From contig NZ_CP031217.1 in assembly GCF_003346815.1 (NCBI RefSeq), forward strand, positions 1,674,001 through 1,738,000: 64,000 bases of DNA. Reading direction: 5' to 3'. This stretch comes from Halarcobacter bivalviorum (lineage in GTDB: Bacteria; Campylobacterota; Campylobacteria; Campylobacterales; Arcobacteraceae). The first letter of the stretch is position 1; each line of letters opens with the position of its first letter. A program made the position numbers and the translations under genes. The notes beneath the pieces were generated by a model, which saw only the letters and a list, made by a program, of their open reading frames with translations, did not search any database and was not told the DNA's origin. Positions 9,527 through 18,463 of the stretch are shown piece after piece.

Positions 9527-10252
9527 ACTTTTATTCTTTCTTTTTTCATTTATTTTATCAAGTAGACTACTTGTAAAAATACTTCCTGGAATTGCATAAA
9601 AAGCAATCCCTAAAACACTAACTATTGTTGTTAATATTCTTCCTACAGTAGTTATAGGATACATATCACCATAGCCTACAGTTGTAAAAGTTGTAATAGA
9701 CCACCATAAAGTACTTGACATACTTGTAAAAACATCAGGTTGAGCTTTTGATTCCACAAAATATACTAAAGGAGTTAGTGTAAAAAGTAAAATAAATAAA
9801 ACTACAACTATGTATAATAGTTCTTCTTTCTTTTCTTTTATTATTTCAATAATCATTTTATCAAAATCATTAAACTTGGCAAGTCTAAAAAGTTTAAAAA
9901 TTCTAAGTATTCTTAGACCTCTTAAGAAACCTAAATCTATATTTAAAAAAGATAAATAAAAAGGAATAAGAACTATTAAATCAATAATCATTAATGGTGT
10001 AAACATATATTTTAATTTATTATTACTTTTTGAATAAATCCTTAAAAGATACTCAATAGTAAATAGAAAAATATTAATAGTATTAATCATTTTAAATATA
10101 TCAAAATACTCTACTAACTCTTTTTCTGTTTCTAAAAACATTACAACTATACTTACTAGAATATTTAAGTATATAAAAAACTGTACAAAGTACCCATACC
10201 TATGTTTAGAAGGATTTTCAAATATTAAATTAAGTTGTGTAGAAAAACTCAT
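9512..10252 (-). CDS. Voltage-gated potassium channel
   Basis: A 246-residue six-helix channel subunit. The S4 segment shows regularly spaced arginines (FLRGLRILRIFKLFRLAKF split over about residues 108-127). The pore carries the potassium filter TTVGYGD followed by the usual YP. This is a Kv-type bacterial channel with short cytoplasmic tails and no RCK or cyclic-nucleotide domain. It is transcribed alone, convergent with the LysE-type exporter and facing away from nirS. The ion selectivity call is strong because of the GYGD filter. Confidence 0.9.
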   Translation of the reverse strand: MSFSTQLNLIFENPSKHRYGYFVQFFIYLNILVSIVVMFLETEKELVEYFDIFKMINTINIFLFTIEYLLRIYSKSNNKLKYMFTPLMIIDLIVLIPFYLSFLNIDLGFLRGLRILRIFKLFRLAKFNDFDKMIIEIIKEKKEELLYIVVVLFILLFTLTPLVYFVESKAQPDVFTSMSSTLWWSITTFTTVGYGDMYPITTVGRILTTIVSVLGIAFYAIPGSIFTSSLLDKINEKRKNKSNKSL

Positions 10253-10373
10253 TTTATAGCCTTAGAAAAAATATTAAAATTATTATATAATAATAAATAT
10301 ATACCTTTTCAATAACTATGACTGTTTATAAAACTATTTTGATAAAGTTCACTTTTGTAATACTTTTCTATTG

Positions 10374-10546
10374 TTTTCCATAAACCACATAAAAGCAAAC
10401 ATTAGTCCAGGTGTTTTTGCTTTTGTTTCATCATAAATTTCTCCACCTTTATGATTTTTCATACTATCATCTATTTTTGCATAATAAAGATATTGACAAT
10501 CTCCACTAACTCCAACATTAGTATAAAATCTCTTTTAAATGTACAT
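10374..10546 (-). pseudogene. Decayed 3' fragment of the NUDIX hydrolase gene (5'-truncated, two deletions)
   Basis: This stretch aligns to 20869-21115 inside the intact NUDIX gene in the same orientation. Bases 10374-10435 match with one mismatch; 10435-10528 match 20987-21080 with seven mismatches; 10529-10546 match again with one mismatch. Relative to the intact copy it lacks 57 bases, lost between two copies of TTCATCAT, and 17 bases (21081-21097), which shifts the frame. Only the part after the Nudix box is represented (about residues 105-190). It cannot encode a working enzyme and is best read as a scar bordering the nir island. Confidence 0.88.
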
Positions 10547-10558
10547 ATCTGACAATAA

Positions 10559-10578
10559 ATTGTATAAATCAGTTATTG
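10559..10578 (+). promoter_or_regulatory. Conserved 20-bp motif upstream of nirS
   Basis: ATTGTATAAATCAGTTATTG. The same motif, 17 of 20 bases identical and in the same orientation to its gene, lies upstream of nirC at 18852-18871. ACAA occurs three bases before it in both places. It ends 18 bases before a TATAAG that could be the -10. The position fits an activator site overlapping the -35 region; the AraC-type proteins of this cluster are the obvious candidate binders, which is inference. Confidence 0.5.
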
Positions 10579-10658
10579 TTTAATATTAATTTTTAATATA
10601 AGATTTTAATGTTATTTAAAGAAATAGTAAAATCAGTTTAGTTTTTAAAGGAGAAAAA

Positions 10659-12236
10659 ATGAAAACTAATAAATTAATCAGTAATGTAAAACATAGTTTA
10701 CTTGCCATATCTACACTTGGTGTATTACTAGGTACTACAACAAATGTTTTAGCTGAAGATTTTGATAAATCTGCCGCTGATGCTTTATATATTGAAAATT
10801 GTGCATCTTGTCATGGAGCTGATAGAGGTGGATTTATTGGCCCTAAATTAACAATTGAAAAGTATGATATGATGCCAATATCTGGTTTAGAAGCAATGAT
10901 TGCTGAAGGAACAGCAAATACACTGATGCCTTCATGGAAACATAGATTAAATAAACAGCAAATTAATACACTTGCAAAACTAATCAAAAACTACCCACAA
11001 GAAAATTTAAAATGGGATAAAAGAGATATTCAGCACTCTTTAATTGTTAATATAGCGGATGAAGCTAAATTACCTAAAAAACCATTTAAAGAAATTGGTG
11101 AAATCAATGACTTAATGGCTGTAGTTAGTAGAGGAACATACTCTAATGGTAAAGATTCAAAAGTTGTTTTCTTTAATAAAAAGAATGAAATAGTTGGTGA
11201 AATTATTACAAGAGATGCCCCACATGTAGTTAACTTTGATCCAAAAAATAGAAGATGGGCTTATATTAAAACTGATGGAGGTAGAGTATTTAAAGTTGAT
11301 TTATACTCAATGCAAGTGGTAAGAAGTGTAAAAGTTGGTTACACAGGTCCGTCTTTAGCAGTTTCATATGATGGTAAATATATCGCTGCTGGCTCTTTCG
11401 TTCCAAATACTGCAGTTATTTTAGATTCTAAAACACTTATGCCTGTAAAATATTTAGAACTTGAAGGCATGGATCTTGATGGCAAATATGTTGAGTCAGA
11501 TTCTGGAAGTATCACAGCAACCCCATATAATAATCATATTGCCTTTGCATTAGAACAATCTGGTCAAGTTTGGTTAGTTGATGCAAGTAAAGAATCTTTA
11601 CCTATCAAAAAGATTAAAAATGTAGGAAGACATCTTCATGATGCAATGTTAACTCCAGATGGGAAGAAGATGATAATTGCTTCATATGATGACAATAAAC
11701 TTGCTGTTATTGATTTTGAGAAAAAAACAAAAATTAAAGACATAAAAGCTGGTTGTCAACCACATACAGGTTCAGGAGCTATTACGAAGATTGGTTCAAG
11801 ACTTGTTGGTTTTGGTACAAATATTGGAAGTGGGCCTTCTTGTGATAAATCAGTTGTTACCGCATTTGATGCAAAAACCTTTGAAGTAATTAAACAAATA
11901 AAGGTATCAGGAGCTACAGAGTCACCTGCTGCTCACCCAAAAGCTCCTTATGTAGCTGTTGATATTGTTAGTAATAAAGGAAAAGATGATGGAAGAATTG
12001 AATTTATTGATAAGAAAACTTTAGAAGTTGTAAAAACTATTGATATAGGTGGACATTCACACTTCCCTGAGTATACATCTGATGGTAAATATCTATATGT
12101 CAGTTCTGGATATCAAGGAAACAAACTTGTAATTATAGATTCAAAAACACTTAAAACTGTTAAAACTGTAGATATGGAAGTGCCAGCTGGTATTTTCTCT
12201 GCTGCTAGACCTGATAATGTAGTTGTTGGTAATTAA
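10659..12236 (+). CDS. nirS: Cytochrome cd1-type nitrite reductase (NirS-like)
   Basis: A 525-residue periplasmic protein: signal peptide to about residue 32 (NVLA), a cytochrome c domain with CASCH (48-52) and likely Met ligand in NTLMPSW (Met90), then an eight-bladed d1-heme propeller. His189 (DAPHVV) matches the proximal d1 ligand position. His327 (RHLHD) and His369 (CQPHTG) match the two distal catalytic histidines of NirS with the same 42-residue spacing as in Pseudomonas aeruginosa. The adjacent heme d1 synthesis operon supports nitrite reduction to NO. It is short and diverged for NirS, and the related d1 dehydrogenase NirN cannot be fully excluded. It is a single-gene unit ending in a strong terminator. 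Confidence 0.72.
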   Translation: MKTNKLISNVKHSLLAISTLGVLLGTTTNVLAEDFDKSAADALYIENCASCHGADRGGFIGPKLTIEKYDMMPISGLEAMIAEGTANTLMPSWKHRLNKQQINTLAKLIKNYPQENLKWDKRDIQHSLIVNIADEAKLPKKPFKEIGEINDLMAVVSRGTYSNGKDSKVVFFNKKNEIVGEIITRDAPHVVNFDPKNRRWAYIKTDGGRVFKVDLYSMQVVRSVKVGYTGPSLAVSYDGKYIAAGSFVPNTAVILDSKTLMPVKYLELEGMDLDGKYVESDSGSITATPYNNHIAFALEQSGQVWLVDASKESLPIKKIKNVGRHLHDAMLTPDGKKMIIASYDDNKLAVIDFEKKTKIKDIKAGCQPHTGSGAITKIGSRLVGFGTNIGSGPSCDKSVVTAFDAKTFEVIKQIKVSGATESPAAHPKAPYVAVDIVSNKGKDDGRIEFIDKKTLEVVKTIDIGGHSHFPEYTSDGKYLYVSSGYQGNKLVIIDSKTLKTVKTVDMEVPAGIFSAARPDNVVVGN

Positions 12237-12264
12237 TATTCATACAATATATTCTTTCTGTCTT

Positions 12265-12299
12265 AAACGATACTACCCTTTGGTAGTATCGTTTTTTTA
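12265..12299 (+). terminator. Rho-independent terminator after nirS
   Basis: A 13-bp perfect stem (AAACGATACTACC at 12265-12277, mate 12282-12294) with a CTTT loop, followed by a run of T. It separates nirS from the downstream MATE gene, which therefore probably has its own promoter or relies on read-through. Confidence 0.88.
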
Positions 12300-12311
12300 T
12301 TAAGGTTAATC

Positions 12312-13658
12312 ATGATAAGGGCAAATAAACTTATTACAGAAGATATTGATGTTTTATTGAGAAACATAGCATTCCCTGCGGCAACTGGACTTTTATTTAA
12401 TATTTTATATCACATTGTAGATACGTTTTATGTAAGTAGAATATCTACTCACACTCTCTCATCTCTTTCTTTTAGTTCAATGCTTTTGTTTTTTATTTTA
12501 GCAATAAATTTTGGTTTCAGCATTGCAACCAGAGTTCATATTGGATTTTGTATTGGAAAGAGAAAAAATAAACTAAAAAGTGTTTTTATTCAAAATAGCA
12601 TTTTTTTAGTATTTTCTTTAGCCTTTTTTTTAAGTTTATTCATTTATATCTTTTTAGAAGATATTTTTATACTTATGAATGCAAAAGAAGAATCAATAAT
12701 TTTTGCAATTAATTATATGCAAATTATGTTATTTAGTATTATTCCAATGTTTTTAAGTTTAAATATAAATGCCATTCTAGCTGCACATGGAGATACCAAA
12801 AGCTATAGAAATATTTTAGCAATAGGATTGATCTTAAATATAATTTTAACTCCTATTTTTATATATGGATTTACTTTTATTCCTAGTTTAGGGTTTTCTG
12901 GAGTTGCATTTTCAACTTCGTTAATTTACTATATTATTTTTATTTATATGTTAAAAAAGTTACTTGATAAAAAACTAATAAATTGCTCTAATATATTTAA
13001 ATTTAAACCATCAAAAAAGCCAATAATAAAGCTATTACAACAAGCATATCCATCAAGCTTAAATATGATTATTATGTCTTTTGGAAATATACTTTTAATC
13101 TACTTTATTTCTTACTATGGATATAAGGCAGTTGCAGCTTTTGGAATAGGATATAGAATTGAACAATTAATACTTTTACCAATACTTGGAATCAATGTTG
13201 CTATTACCATTCTTGTATCAAGTAGCCTTGCAGCCAAAAAGATCAATCGTATAAAAGAGATATTTTATAAAGCGATTAAATATACTTTAACATTTAGTAT
13301 CATTGGTATTGCGATTTTAACTCTTTTAGGAGAGTATATACTTCTACTTTTTGATAAAGATAGTAGTGTAATAAATATGGCTTATGAGTATATAATTTAT
13401 AAATCATTAGCTTTAATAGGGACATCATTAATATTTGTTTGCATTGCAATGTTACAAGGTTTGAAAAAACCAAAAATCATTCCTACAGTAAACTTCCTTA
13501 GACAAATCATCATATCTCCTATAGTTTTCTATATGATTATTTCTATTCTAAATTTAGATATTACAAAAATCTGGATAAGTATCCTTATGATCACTTATTT
13601 AACTGCATTATTTTTAATTTATTATTTAAAAAACCAATTAAATAAACTAAAAAATTAG
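12312..13658 (+). CDS. MATE-family efflux transporter
   Basis: A 448-residue membrane protein with about 12 hydrophobic segments and the two-fold MATE plan, including early PAATGLLFNILYHIVDTFYV and a second-half counterpart near AYPSSLNMIIMSFGNILLIYF. MATE proteins export drugs or metabolites using sodium or proton gradients. It lies between nirS and the convergent heme d1 operon. A role in nitrite or nitric-oxide metabolism is not indicated by the sequence; it may simply be cargo of the island. Confidence 0.85.
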   Translation: MIRANKLITEDIDVLLRNIAFPAATGLLFNILYHIVDTFYVSRISTHTLSSLSFSSMLLFFILAINFGFSIATRVHIGFCIGKRKNKLKSVFIQNSIFLVFSLAFFLSLFIYIFLEDIFILMNAKEESIIFAINYMQIMLFSIIPMFLSLNINAILAAHGDTKSYRNILAIGLILNIILTPIFIYGFTFIPSLGFSGVAFSTSLIYYIIFIYMLKKLLDKKLINCSNIFKFKPSKKPIIKLLQQAYPSSLNMIIMSFGNILLIYFISYYGYKAVAAFGIGYRIEQLILLPILGINVAITILVSSSLAAKKINRIKEIFYKAIKYTLTFSIIGIAILTLLGEYILLLFDKDSSVINMAYEYIIYKSLALIGTSLIFVCIAMLQGLKKPKIIPTVNFLRQIIISPIVFYMIISILNLDITKIWISILMITYLTALFLIYYLKNQLNKLKN

Positions 13659-13701
13659 GTGTATATAATTTACACAAAAAAGAACTTTACCTTCTTGAAG
13701 A

Positions 13702-14700
13702 TTAGGGAAAATATTTTTTTTCCCATTTTTCTTCACTATCTGTAAAATATTCTAATCTAACCTTTTTAAACTCTCTTGACGAATATAAGGGCATATAAGA
13801 TTTTGCTTTTACTTCTTTATTTATTTCATCAATTACAGCTTGTGTATCTTCGTTTGTTTTTCCGTGAATCATTGTAAATAAACTATATGGCCAATTTTTA
13901 TATCTAGGTCTTAAGTAACAATGACTTACTGCAGTAAAAGTAGATGCAAGTTTACCAGCCTCCATTGAATCTTTATCTTTTAACTCCCAAACTACCATTG
14001 CATTTGCATTAAATCCTGCATTTCTATGATATAAAATTGCAGAAAATCTTCGCATGATACCACTTTTTTTCAAGTCATCAATTATTTCAAATAGTTTAGT
14101 ATAAGAGATTTTATACTTTTCTATAATCTTTTTAAAAGGTTCTGAAACAATATCTAAATCATATTGTAAATCTTTTATCAAAGTATAATGTAATGGTGTT
14201 ATTTCAACGTCTATCCTTTTATGTTTTTTAACAAATTCTTTCTTCTTTTCTTTACCTGTTGTATCTAGTTTTACAGCAATTTTGAACATCTCTAGTGTTG
14301 GTAATACTATATACTCTTTAGCTCTTGTAAGTTCAGCTAATTTTTTAACTGTATTTTCAAGTCCTAATTTACTACTTGGAGAGACAGCAACAGTAAACCA
14401 AATATTAAAAGAATGATCTCTTTCATAATTATGAGAAACTCCAGGATGAGCATTAATTATTGATGTTGATTTTTCAATATTTGATTCATCTATTTTAAAT
14501 GCAACTAAAGATGATTTGTATCCTAAACTTTTTGTATCAAAGATTGCAGAAATTTGTCTAATCATCTTTTTATCTTTTTGCTCTTTTATTATTGAAATAA
14601 CTTCATCTTCACTTATACCAATTTTTTTTCCTATATTTTCAAATGGCTTCTTAACCATTGGAAAATCTTTTTGAATAATATATAAAATTTCATCTATCAT
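13702..14700 (-). CDS. Fused siroheme decarboxylase (AhbA-AhbB / NirDL-NirGH type)
   Basis: A 332-residue protein made of two AsnC/Lrp-like units: residues about 1-165 (winged helix, then HPGVSHNYERDHSFNIWFTV) and about 170-332 (RRFSAILYHRNAGF, then VSHCYLRPRYKNWPYSLF). This pairing is the siroheme decarboxylase fold, which removes two acetate carboxyls from siroheme to give 12,18-didecarboxysiroheme, an intermediate of heme d1. In many bacteria the halves are separate chains; here one gene carries both. It is the last gene of the nirC-nirJ-nirF-nirE-araC operon, starting four bases after the AraC gene. Confidence 0.85.
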   Translation of the reverse strand: MIDEILYIIQKDFPMVKKPFENIGKKIGISEDEVISIIKEQKDKKMIRQISAIFDTKSLGYKSSLVAFKIDESNIEKSTSIINAHPGVSHNYERDHSFNIWFTVAVSPSSKLGLENTVKKLAELTRAKEYIVLPTLEMFKIAVKLDTTGKEKKKEFVKKHKRIDVEITPLHYTLIKDLQYDLDIVSEPFKKIIEKYKISYTKLFEIIDDLKKSGIMRRFSAILYHRNAGFNANAMVVWELKDKDSMEAGKLASTFTAVSHCYLRPRYKNWPYSLFTMIHGKTNEDTQAVIDEINKEVKAKSYMPLYSSREFKKVRLEYFTDSEEKWEKKYFP

Positions 14701-14703
14701 TAT

Positions 14704-15516
14704 CTATCCTATTAGATTATTTTTATTTCTAAAAGCTTGTGGACAAGAACCATTATATTTTTTAAAATATCTTGAGAAATGACCCACTTCTTGGAAACCA
14801 AGCTTTTCTGACACCTCTTTAATAGTCAAATCACTACTATGAATAAGTTCTCTTTTTGCTTCTACAATAACTCTCTCAATAATCAAAGAGGACAATGTTT
14901 TATCCAAGTCTTTTTTTGTTAATTCATTTAATCTTTTTGTAGTGAGTTCTAATTTATCCGCATAGAACTTTGCTGATTTTTCTTCTACAAAATTTGCTTC
15001 AATGAGAGAATTTAATTTATAAATTCTTTGATCTTTTGATATTGATTTATTATTCTTTACTTTATTTCTATTTATATAAAACAAAAATAAATTAAATATC
15101 CTAGATGTTAATTCCTTTGTATTATTTAATTCATATTCCATCATTTTAATCAAACAATTTAATTGATTTGTTGTTTCTTCATCAACTTCAATTAAGCAAG
15201 TATGGATATCAAATAATTTTGTTAATATCTTTTTATGGAAAAGAAAGTTTTCAGAAAACCAAAGAATATATCCATCATATTGACTATCAAATTCATCTAG
15301 TATCCATTCATGAACCTGATGGGGTCTTATTAAATAGATTGAGTTTTCTTTCATTTCATAAGTCTCAAAATCTATTTTATGTATCCCTGTTCCTTTTGTT
15401 ATATAAATAATTTCATAGAATTCATGACGATGGGCTTTGAAGAACTCTTTTTTATGTTCTTTCCCAATATTTATCATTTTAAATGAATCATATGAATCAA
15501 AAGTTAAGTGTTCCAT
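14704..15516 (-). CDS. AraC-family regulator embedded in the heme d1 operon
   Basis: A 270-residue protein with an N-terminal cupin-like sensor domain (HRHEFYEIIYITKGTG, then IYLIRPHQVHEW) and a C-terminal AraC helix-turn-helix pair (IKEVSEKLGFQEVGHFSRYFKKY). It is clearly paralogous to the protein at 19119-19922; both share KFYA-x-x-L-x-LTTKRLNELTKK. It starts one base after the nirE stop and is followed within four bases by the siroheme decarboxylase, so it is co-transcribed with the genes it may control. The ligand is unknown. Use of AraC proteins for a cd1 nitrite reductase locus is unusual, since FNR/CRP-type regulators are the norm. Confidence 0.87.
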   Translation of the reverse strand: MEHLTFDSYDSFKMINIGKEHKKEFFKAHRHEFYEIIYITKGTGIHKIDFETYEMKENSIYLIRPHQVHEWILDEFDSQYDGYILWFSENFLFHKKILTKLFDIHTCLIEVDEETTNQLNCLIKMMEYELNNTKELTSRIFNLFLFYINRNKVKNNKSISKDQRIYKLNSLIEANFVEEKSAKFYADKLELTTKRLNELTKKDLDKTLSSLIIERVIVEAKRELIHSSDLTIKEVSEKLGFQEVGHFSRYFKKYNGSCPQAFRNKNNLIG

Positions 15517-15517
15517 C

Positions 15518-16246
15518 TCATTTAAACCAATTTAATTCTTCTCTTAAATTCACAACATTACCAACAACTATTAACGCAGGAGTTGGTAAACCTTTTGCCT
15601 TTTCCACAATATTTTCTAGAGTTCCTACCACAACAATTTGTTCACTTGTTGTCCCTTTACTAATTACTGCAATAGGTAAAGTCACTTCTTTTCCTATTTT
15701 TATTAGATTTTTGGCAATTTTTCTGATATTATGTAAGCCCATTAAAAAAACTAAAGTCTCATCTGTTTTAAAAGATTCCCAATTAATCTGAGATTTACAT
15801 TTTTTACATTCATGACCTGTAATAACTCTAAAAGAGCTTGTAATACCTCTTTGCGTAATTGGTATCCCTGCATATGCAGGAACTGCAACAGAAGAACTGA
15901 TCCCTGGAATAATATCAAATTCAATTCCTCTGTTTTTTAAATAAAGGGCTTCTTCTCCACCACGACCAAAGACAAAAGGATCTCCACCTTTTAACCTAAC
16001 GATATTGTCATATTTATTAGTTAGTGTATAAAGTATCTTATTTATTTCATCCTGTTTTACAGGGTGATGTCCATCTGTTTTACCAACATCAATAAATTTA
16101 CAGCATTTAGGTGCAAGTTCAAGTATTTTAGAGTTTGCAAGTCTGTCAAATACAATTACTTCTGCTTCTTTTATTAATTTATGAGCCTTTATTGTTAAAA
16201 GTTCTATATCTCCTGGCCCAGCCCCTATTAAATGTACTTTTTTCAT
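15518..16246 (-). CDS. nirE: Uroporphyrinogen-III C-methyltransferase (NirE/CobA type)
   Basis: A 242-residue SAM-dependent methyltransferase making precorrin-2, the first committed step to siroheme and heme d1. Motifs are complete: VHLIGAGPGDIELLT at the N-terminus, VRLKGGDPFVFGRGGEE in the middle, IPGISSS and AGIPITQRG. There is no CysG-type dehydrogenase/ferrochelatase domain, so precorrin-2 to siroheme conversion must be done by another gene outside the window. The position between nirF and the AraC gene in a tight operon supports naming it NirE and not a cobalamin enzyme. Confidence 0.88.
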   Translation of the reverse strand: MKKVHLIGAGPGDIELLTIKAHKLIKEAEVIVFDRLANSKILELAPKCCKFIDVGKTDGHHPVKQDEINKILYTLTNKYDNIVRLKGGDPFVFGRGGEEALYLKNRGIEFDIIPGISSSVAVPAYAGIPITQRGITSSFRVITGHECKKCKSQINWESFKTDETLVFLMGLHNIRKIAKNLIKIGKEVTLPIAVISKGTTSEQIVVVGTLENIVEKAKGLPTPALIVVGNVVNLREELNWFK

Positions 16247-16247
16247 A

Positions 16248-17339
16248 CTATTTTTCCTTTATTTCATATAGAAAAATCCCTGATGGTTTTTCTATATTCT
16301 CTATTTGATTAACTACATTCCAACTTTTTGAATCTACAACTGCTACATAATTTGTATCATTTACAGATATATATAGATTTGGTGTCTGTTTTGACCATCT
16401 AAGATGTAAAACTTTTCCCTTAAACTCAAATCTTTTTATAACTTTTAATTCTTGAGTATCAATTATTTGAACTACTGGAAACTTATCACCACTATGTGTT
16501 ACAGCTAAATATCTTTGATTTGGGCTTAAACTTGTAAAAACAGGCAAACCTTCTATTTCTATATTTTTTACAAAATTAAAATCTAAGTCATATACAAGAA
16601 CTTTATTGTCTCCTACAGCTGGTACAAAAACTTTACTATTTGAAATAGACCATAAGCCAAAATGAGGTACTTTTAATACTAATTTCCTATCAGCTAAATA
16701 TATTTGTACTTTTTTATAAGTCATTGTGTCTAAATCAATAGTTCCAAAGAAACTTGATTTAAAAAAACCTACTATATATTTATTATCTTTTATCATGGCA
16801 TCAAAAGGCATAATTCCAATATTTTTAAAATTCTTTACTAATCTAAAATCTGGTAATTTTTCTCCCTTCGTTATATCCTCATATACAGATAAGGTATCAC
16901 TATCCATTTGTGCAAAAACTAAATAATTTTTATAAATTTTAATGCCCACATTTCTTGAACCTGTTTGTATTTTTTTTATTAAGTTTAAATCTTTATCTAA
17001 AATATCAACACTAGTATCATCATAATTTGCAACGGCTACATATTTTTTGCCAATTGTAAAACCAATTGCACTATTACTTGTTTTATATCTTGCTTCTATT
17101 TTTTCAGTATTATTATCAAATTTTATAATATATCCATCACGGCTTATAATAAAACCTTTATCACCATCAAATTTAATTAAACTATGGTTTGTGTTCCCCA
17201 TATCATTCATCCTAGATACTTTCTTTTCATTCTTTATAACTGCAACTGAGTTTGTTTCTCTTTCAATAATAAAAAGCTTCTCCTCTGATAGAAGAGTATT
17301 TACTAACAAAAGAGTAAGTAATATAAATATTTTTTTCAT
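16248..17339 (-). CDS. nirF: Heme d1 biosynthesis protein NirF
   Basis: A 363-residue protein with a signal peptide (to about residue 18) and a beta-propeller similar to the d1 domain of NirS but without a cytochrome c domain. Repeated blade motifs include YVAVANYDDTSVDILDK, VFVPAVGDNKVLVYDLD and LYISVNDTNYVAVVDSK. NirF is a periplasmic late-stage heme d1 enzyme. It starts three bases after the nirJ stop and ends two bases before nirE. The propeller alone could also suggest a generic YVTN-repeat protein, but the neighbours make NirF the likely call. Confidence 0.82.
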   Translation of the reverse strand: MKKIFILLTLLLVNTLLSEEKLFIIERETNSVAVIKNEKKVSRMNDMGNTNHSLIKFDGDKGFIISRDGYIIKFDNNTEKIEARYKTSNSAIGFTIGKKYVAVANYDDTSVDILDKDLNLIKKIQTGSRNVGIKIYKNYLVFAQMDSDTLSVYEDITKGEKLPDFRLVKNFKNIGIMPFDAMIKDNKYIVGFFKSSFFGTIDLDTMTYKKVQIYLADRKLVLKVPHFGLWSISNSKVFVPAVGDNKVLVYDLDFNFVKNIEIEGLPVFTSLSPNQRYLAVTHSGDKFPVVQIIDTQELKVIKRFEFKGKVLHLRWSKQTPNLYISVNDTNYVAVVDSKSWNVVNQIENIEKPSGIFLYEIKEK

Positions 17340-17341
17340 TT

Positions 17342-18463
17342 TTATGCCTTTATTTCTTCATTTGTTAAATAACATGATGGATCTTCTGCCCATAAATCAT
17401 TATGAATCACATAAGCTCTACTTCGACTTCCACCATTACAAATTGATATATATTTACAATTTTCACATTTACCTGATATTTTTCTTGGAATCTCTCGAAG
17501 CTTATTAACTATCTCATCATCTGTATTACTCCAAATATTTTCAAATGGTTGTTTTAAATAATTACCGATAACTTTTGGGAAAAAAGGGTCAGGTTTAACA
17601 TCTCCTTTCCAATCCATATTTCCTATTCTAATACCTGAATTATTACCACCCCAAAGTTTTAACCTTCTCATTAAATCATCAACTTTTCTTGGATAATTTT
17701 TTTCAAATCTTTTTAATAATAATATAGAATCCATTTCCATATTTCCAGTTACAAGGTCTATACCTTTTTTTGAGTTATAGTAGTCAAAAGCTTTATCAAT
17801 TATGTACTCAACACACTCACGTCTTTCCTCTTTTGTCAAGTCAATCTTTAAATTATCCTCTCCACGTCCTGAATAAACAAGATGAGAAATATAAAACTTA
17901 TTTACATTTAAATTCTCCACAAGCTCAAATATTGAGTAAAAATCATCTTTTGTCTCTTTTGTAAGAGTAAATCTAACTCCTGCATTTCCACCATTCTTTT
18001 GGATTAATTTAATTGCTTTTATTGCTTTTTTATATGAACCTTTTTGTCCTCTAAAATAATCATGTACTTCTTCTTTACCATCAATACTTATTCCTATGTA
18101 GTTAAATGTAGTGATGATTTTTTCTACATTCTTCTCATTTATGTACATTCCATTTGTAGATAGATATGTCATGATCTTATGCTTCTTCATCTCTTGGGCA
18201 ATATCATAAATATCACTTCTAATTAAGGGTTCTCCACCACTAAAAATAACAAATCTAATACCTGATTCTATAAGTTGTGGTATTGTTTTTCTTATTTCAT
18301 CAAAACTTAATAAATCCATATTATTTGGATCTGCCTTACTATAACAATGATGGCAAAATAGATTACACCTATTTGTAAAATTCCATATCATAATCGAACC
18401 ACTATGTCCTCTACTTGGAATATCTTCTAAGGTTGATTTTATTAGTTCAGATAATCTAAACAT
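17342..18463 (-). CDS. nirJ: Radical SAM heme d1 synthase NirJ
   Basis: A 373-residue radical SAM enzyme that replaces propionate side chains of didecarboxysiroheme by oxo groups. The iron-sulfur motif CX3CX2C is at Cys33, Cys37 and Cys40 (RCNLFCHHC), with a GGEP-like SGGEPL SAM segment after it. A C-terminal SPASM-like cysteine set (Cys333, Cys336, Cys342 and Cys364) indicates a second cluster, as in NirJ. It overlaps the upstream cytochrome gene by one base. Related maturases such as AhbD are similar; the context decides for NirJ. Confidence 0.87.
   Translation of the reverse strand: MFRLSELIKSTLEDIPSRGHSGSIMIWNFTNRCNLFCHHCYSKADPNNMDLLSFDEIRKTIPQLIESGIRFVIFSGGEPLIRSDIYDIAQEMKKHKIMTYLSTNGMYINEKNVEKIITTFNYIGISIDGKEEVHDYFRGQKGSYKKAIKAIKLIQKNGGNAGVRFTLTKETKDDFYSIFELVENLNVNKFYISHLVYSGRGEDNLKIDLTKEERRECVEYIIDKAFDYYNSKKGIDLVTGNMEMDSILLLKRFEKNYPRKVDDLMRRLKLWGGNNSGIRIGNMDWKGDVKPDPFFPKVIGNYLKQPFENIWSNTDDEIVNKLREIPRKISGKCENCKYISICNGGSRSRAYVIHNDLWAEDPSCYLTNEEIKA

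Larger units (their letters stand above)
10253..10658. other. 406-bp gene-free region between K+ channel and nirS
   Basis: The left third (10253-10373) is AT-rich and holds the likely promoter of the channel gene (TATAAT-like on the minus strand). The middle (10374-10546) is a decayed fragment of a NUDIX gene. The right part (10547-10658) is the nirS promoter region, with a conserved 20-bp motif at 10559-10578, a possible -10 (TATAAG, 10597-10602) and a strong AAAGGAG site just before the nirS start. Confidence 0.7.

Noticed and set aside
10547-10658. Search for an FNR/NnrR box (TTGAT-N4-ATCAA) before nirS.
   Set aside because: No such sequence is present; ACAATAA/TTATTGT around 10552-10578 is a loose repeat and not an FNR site.
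12238-12252. Partial match to the nir motif (ATTGTATGAAT on the minus strand) after nirS.
   Set aside because: Only 11 of 20 bases match, it points into the nirS end, and TTGTAT words are common in this AT-rich DNA.
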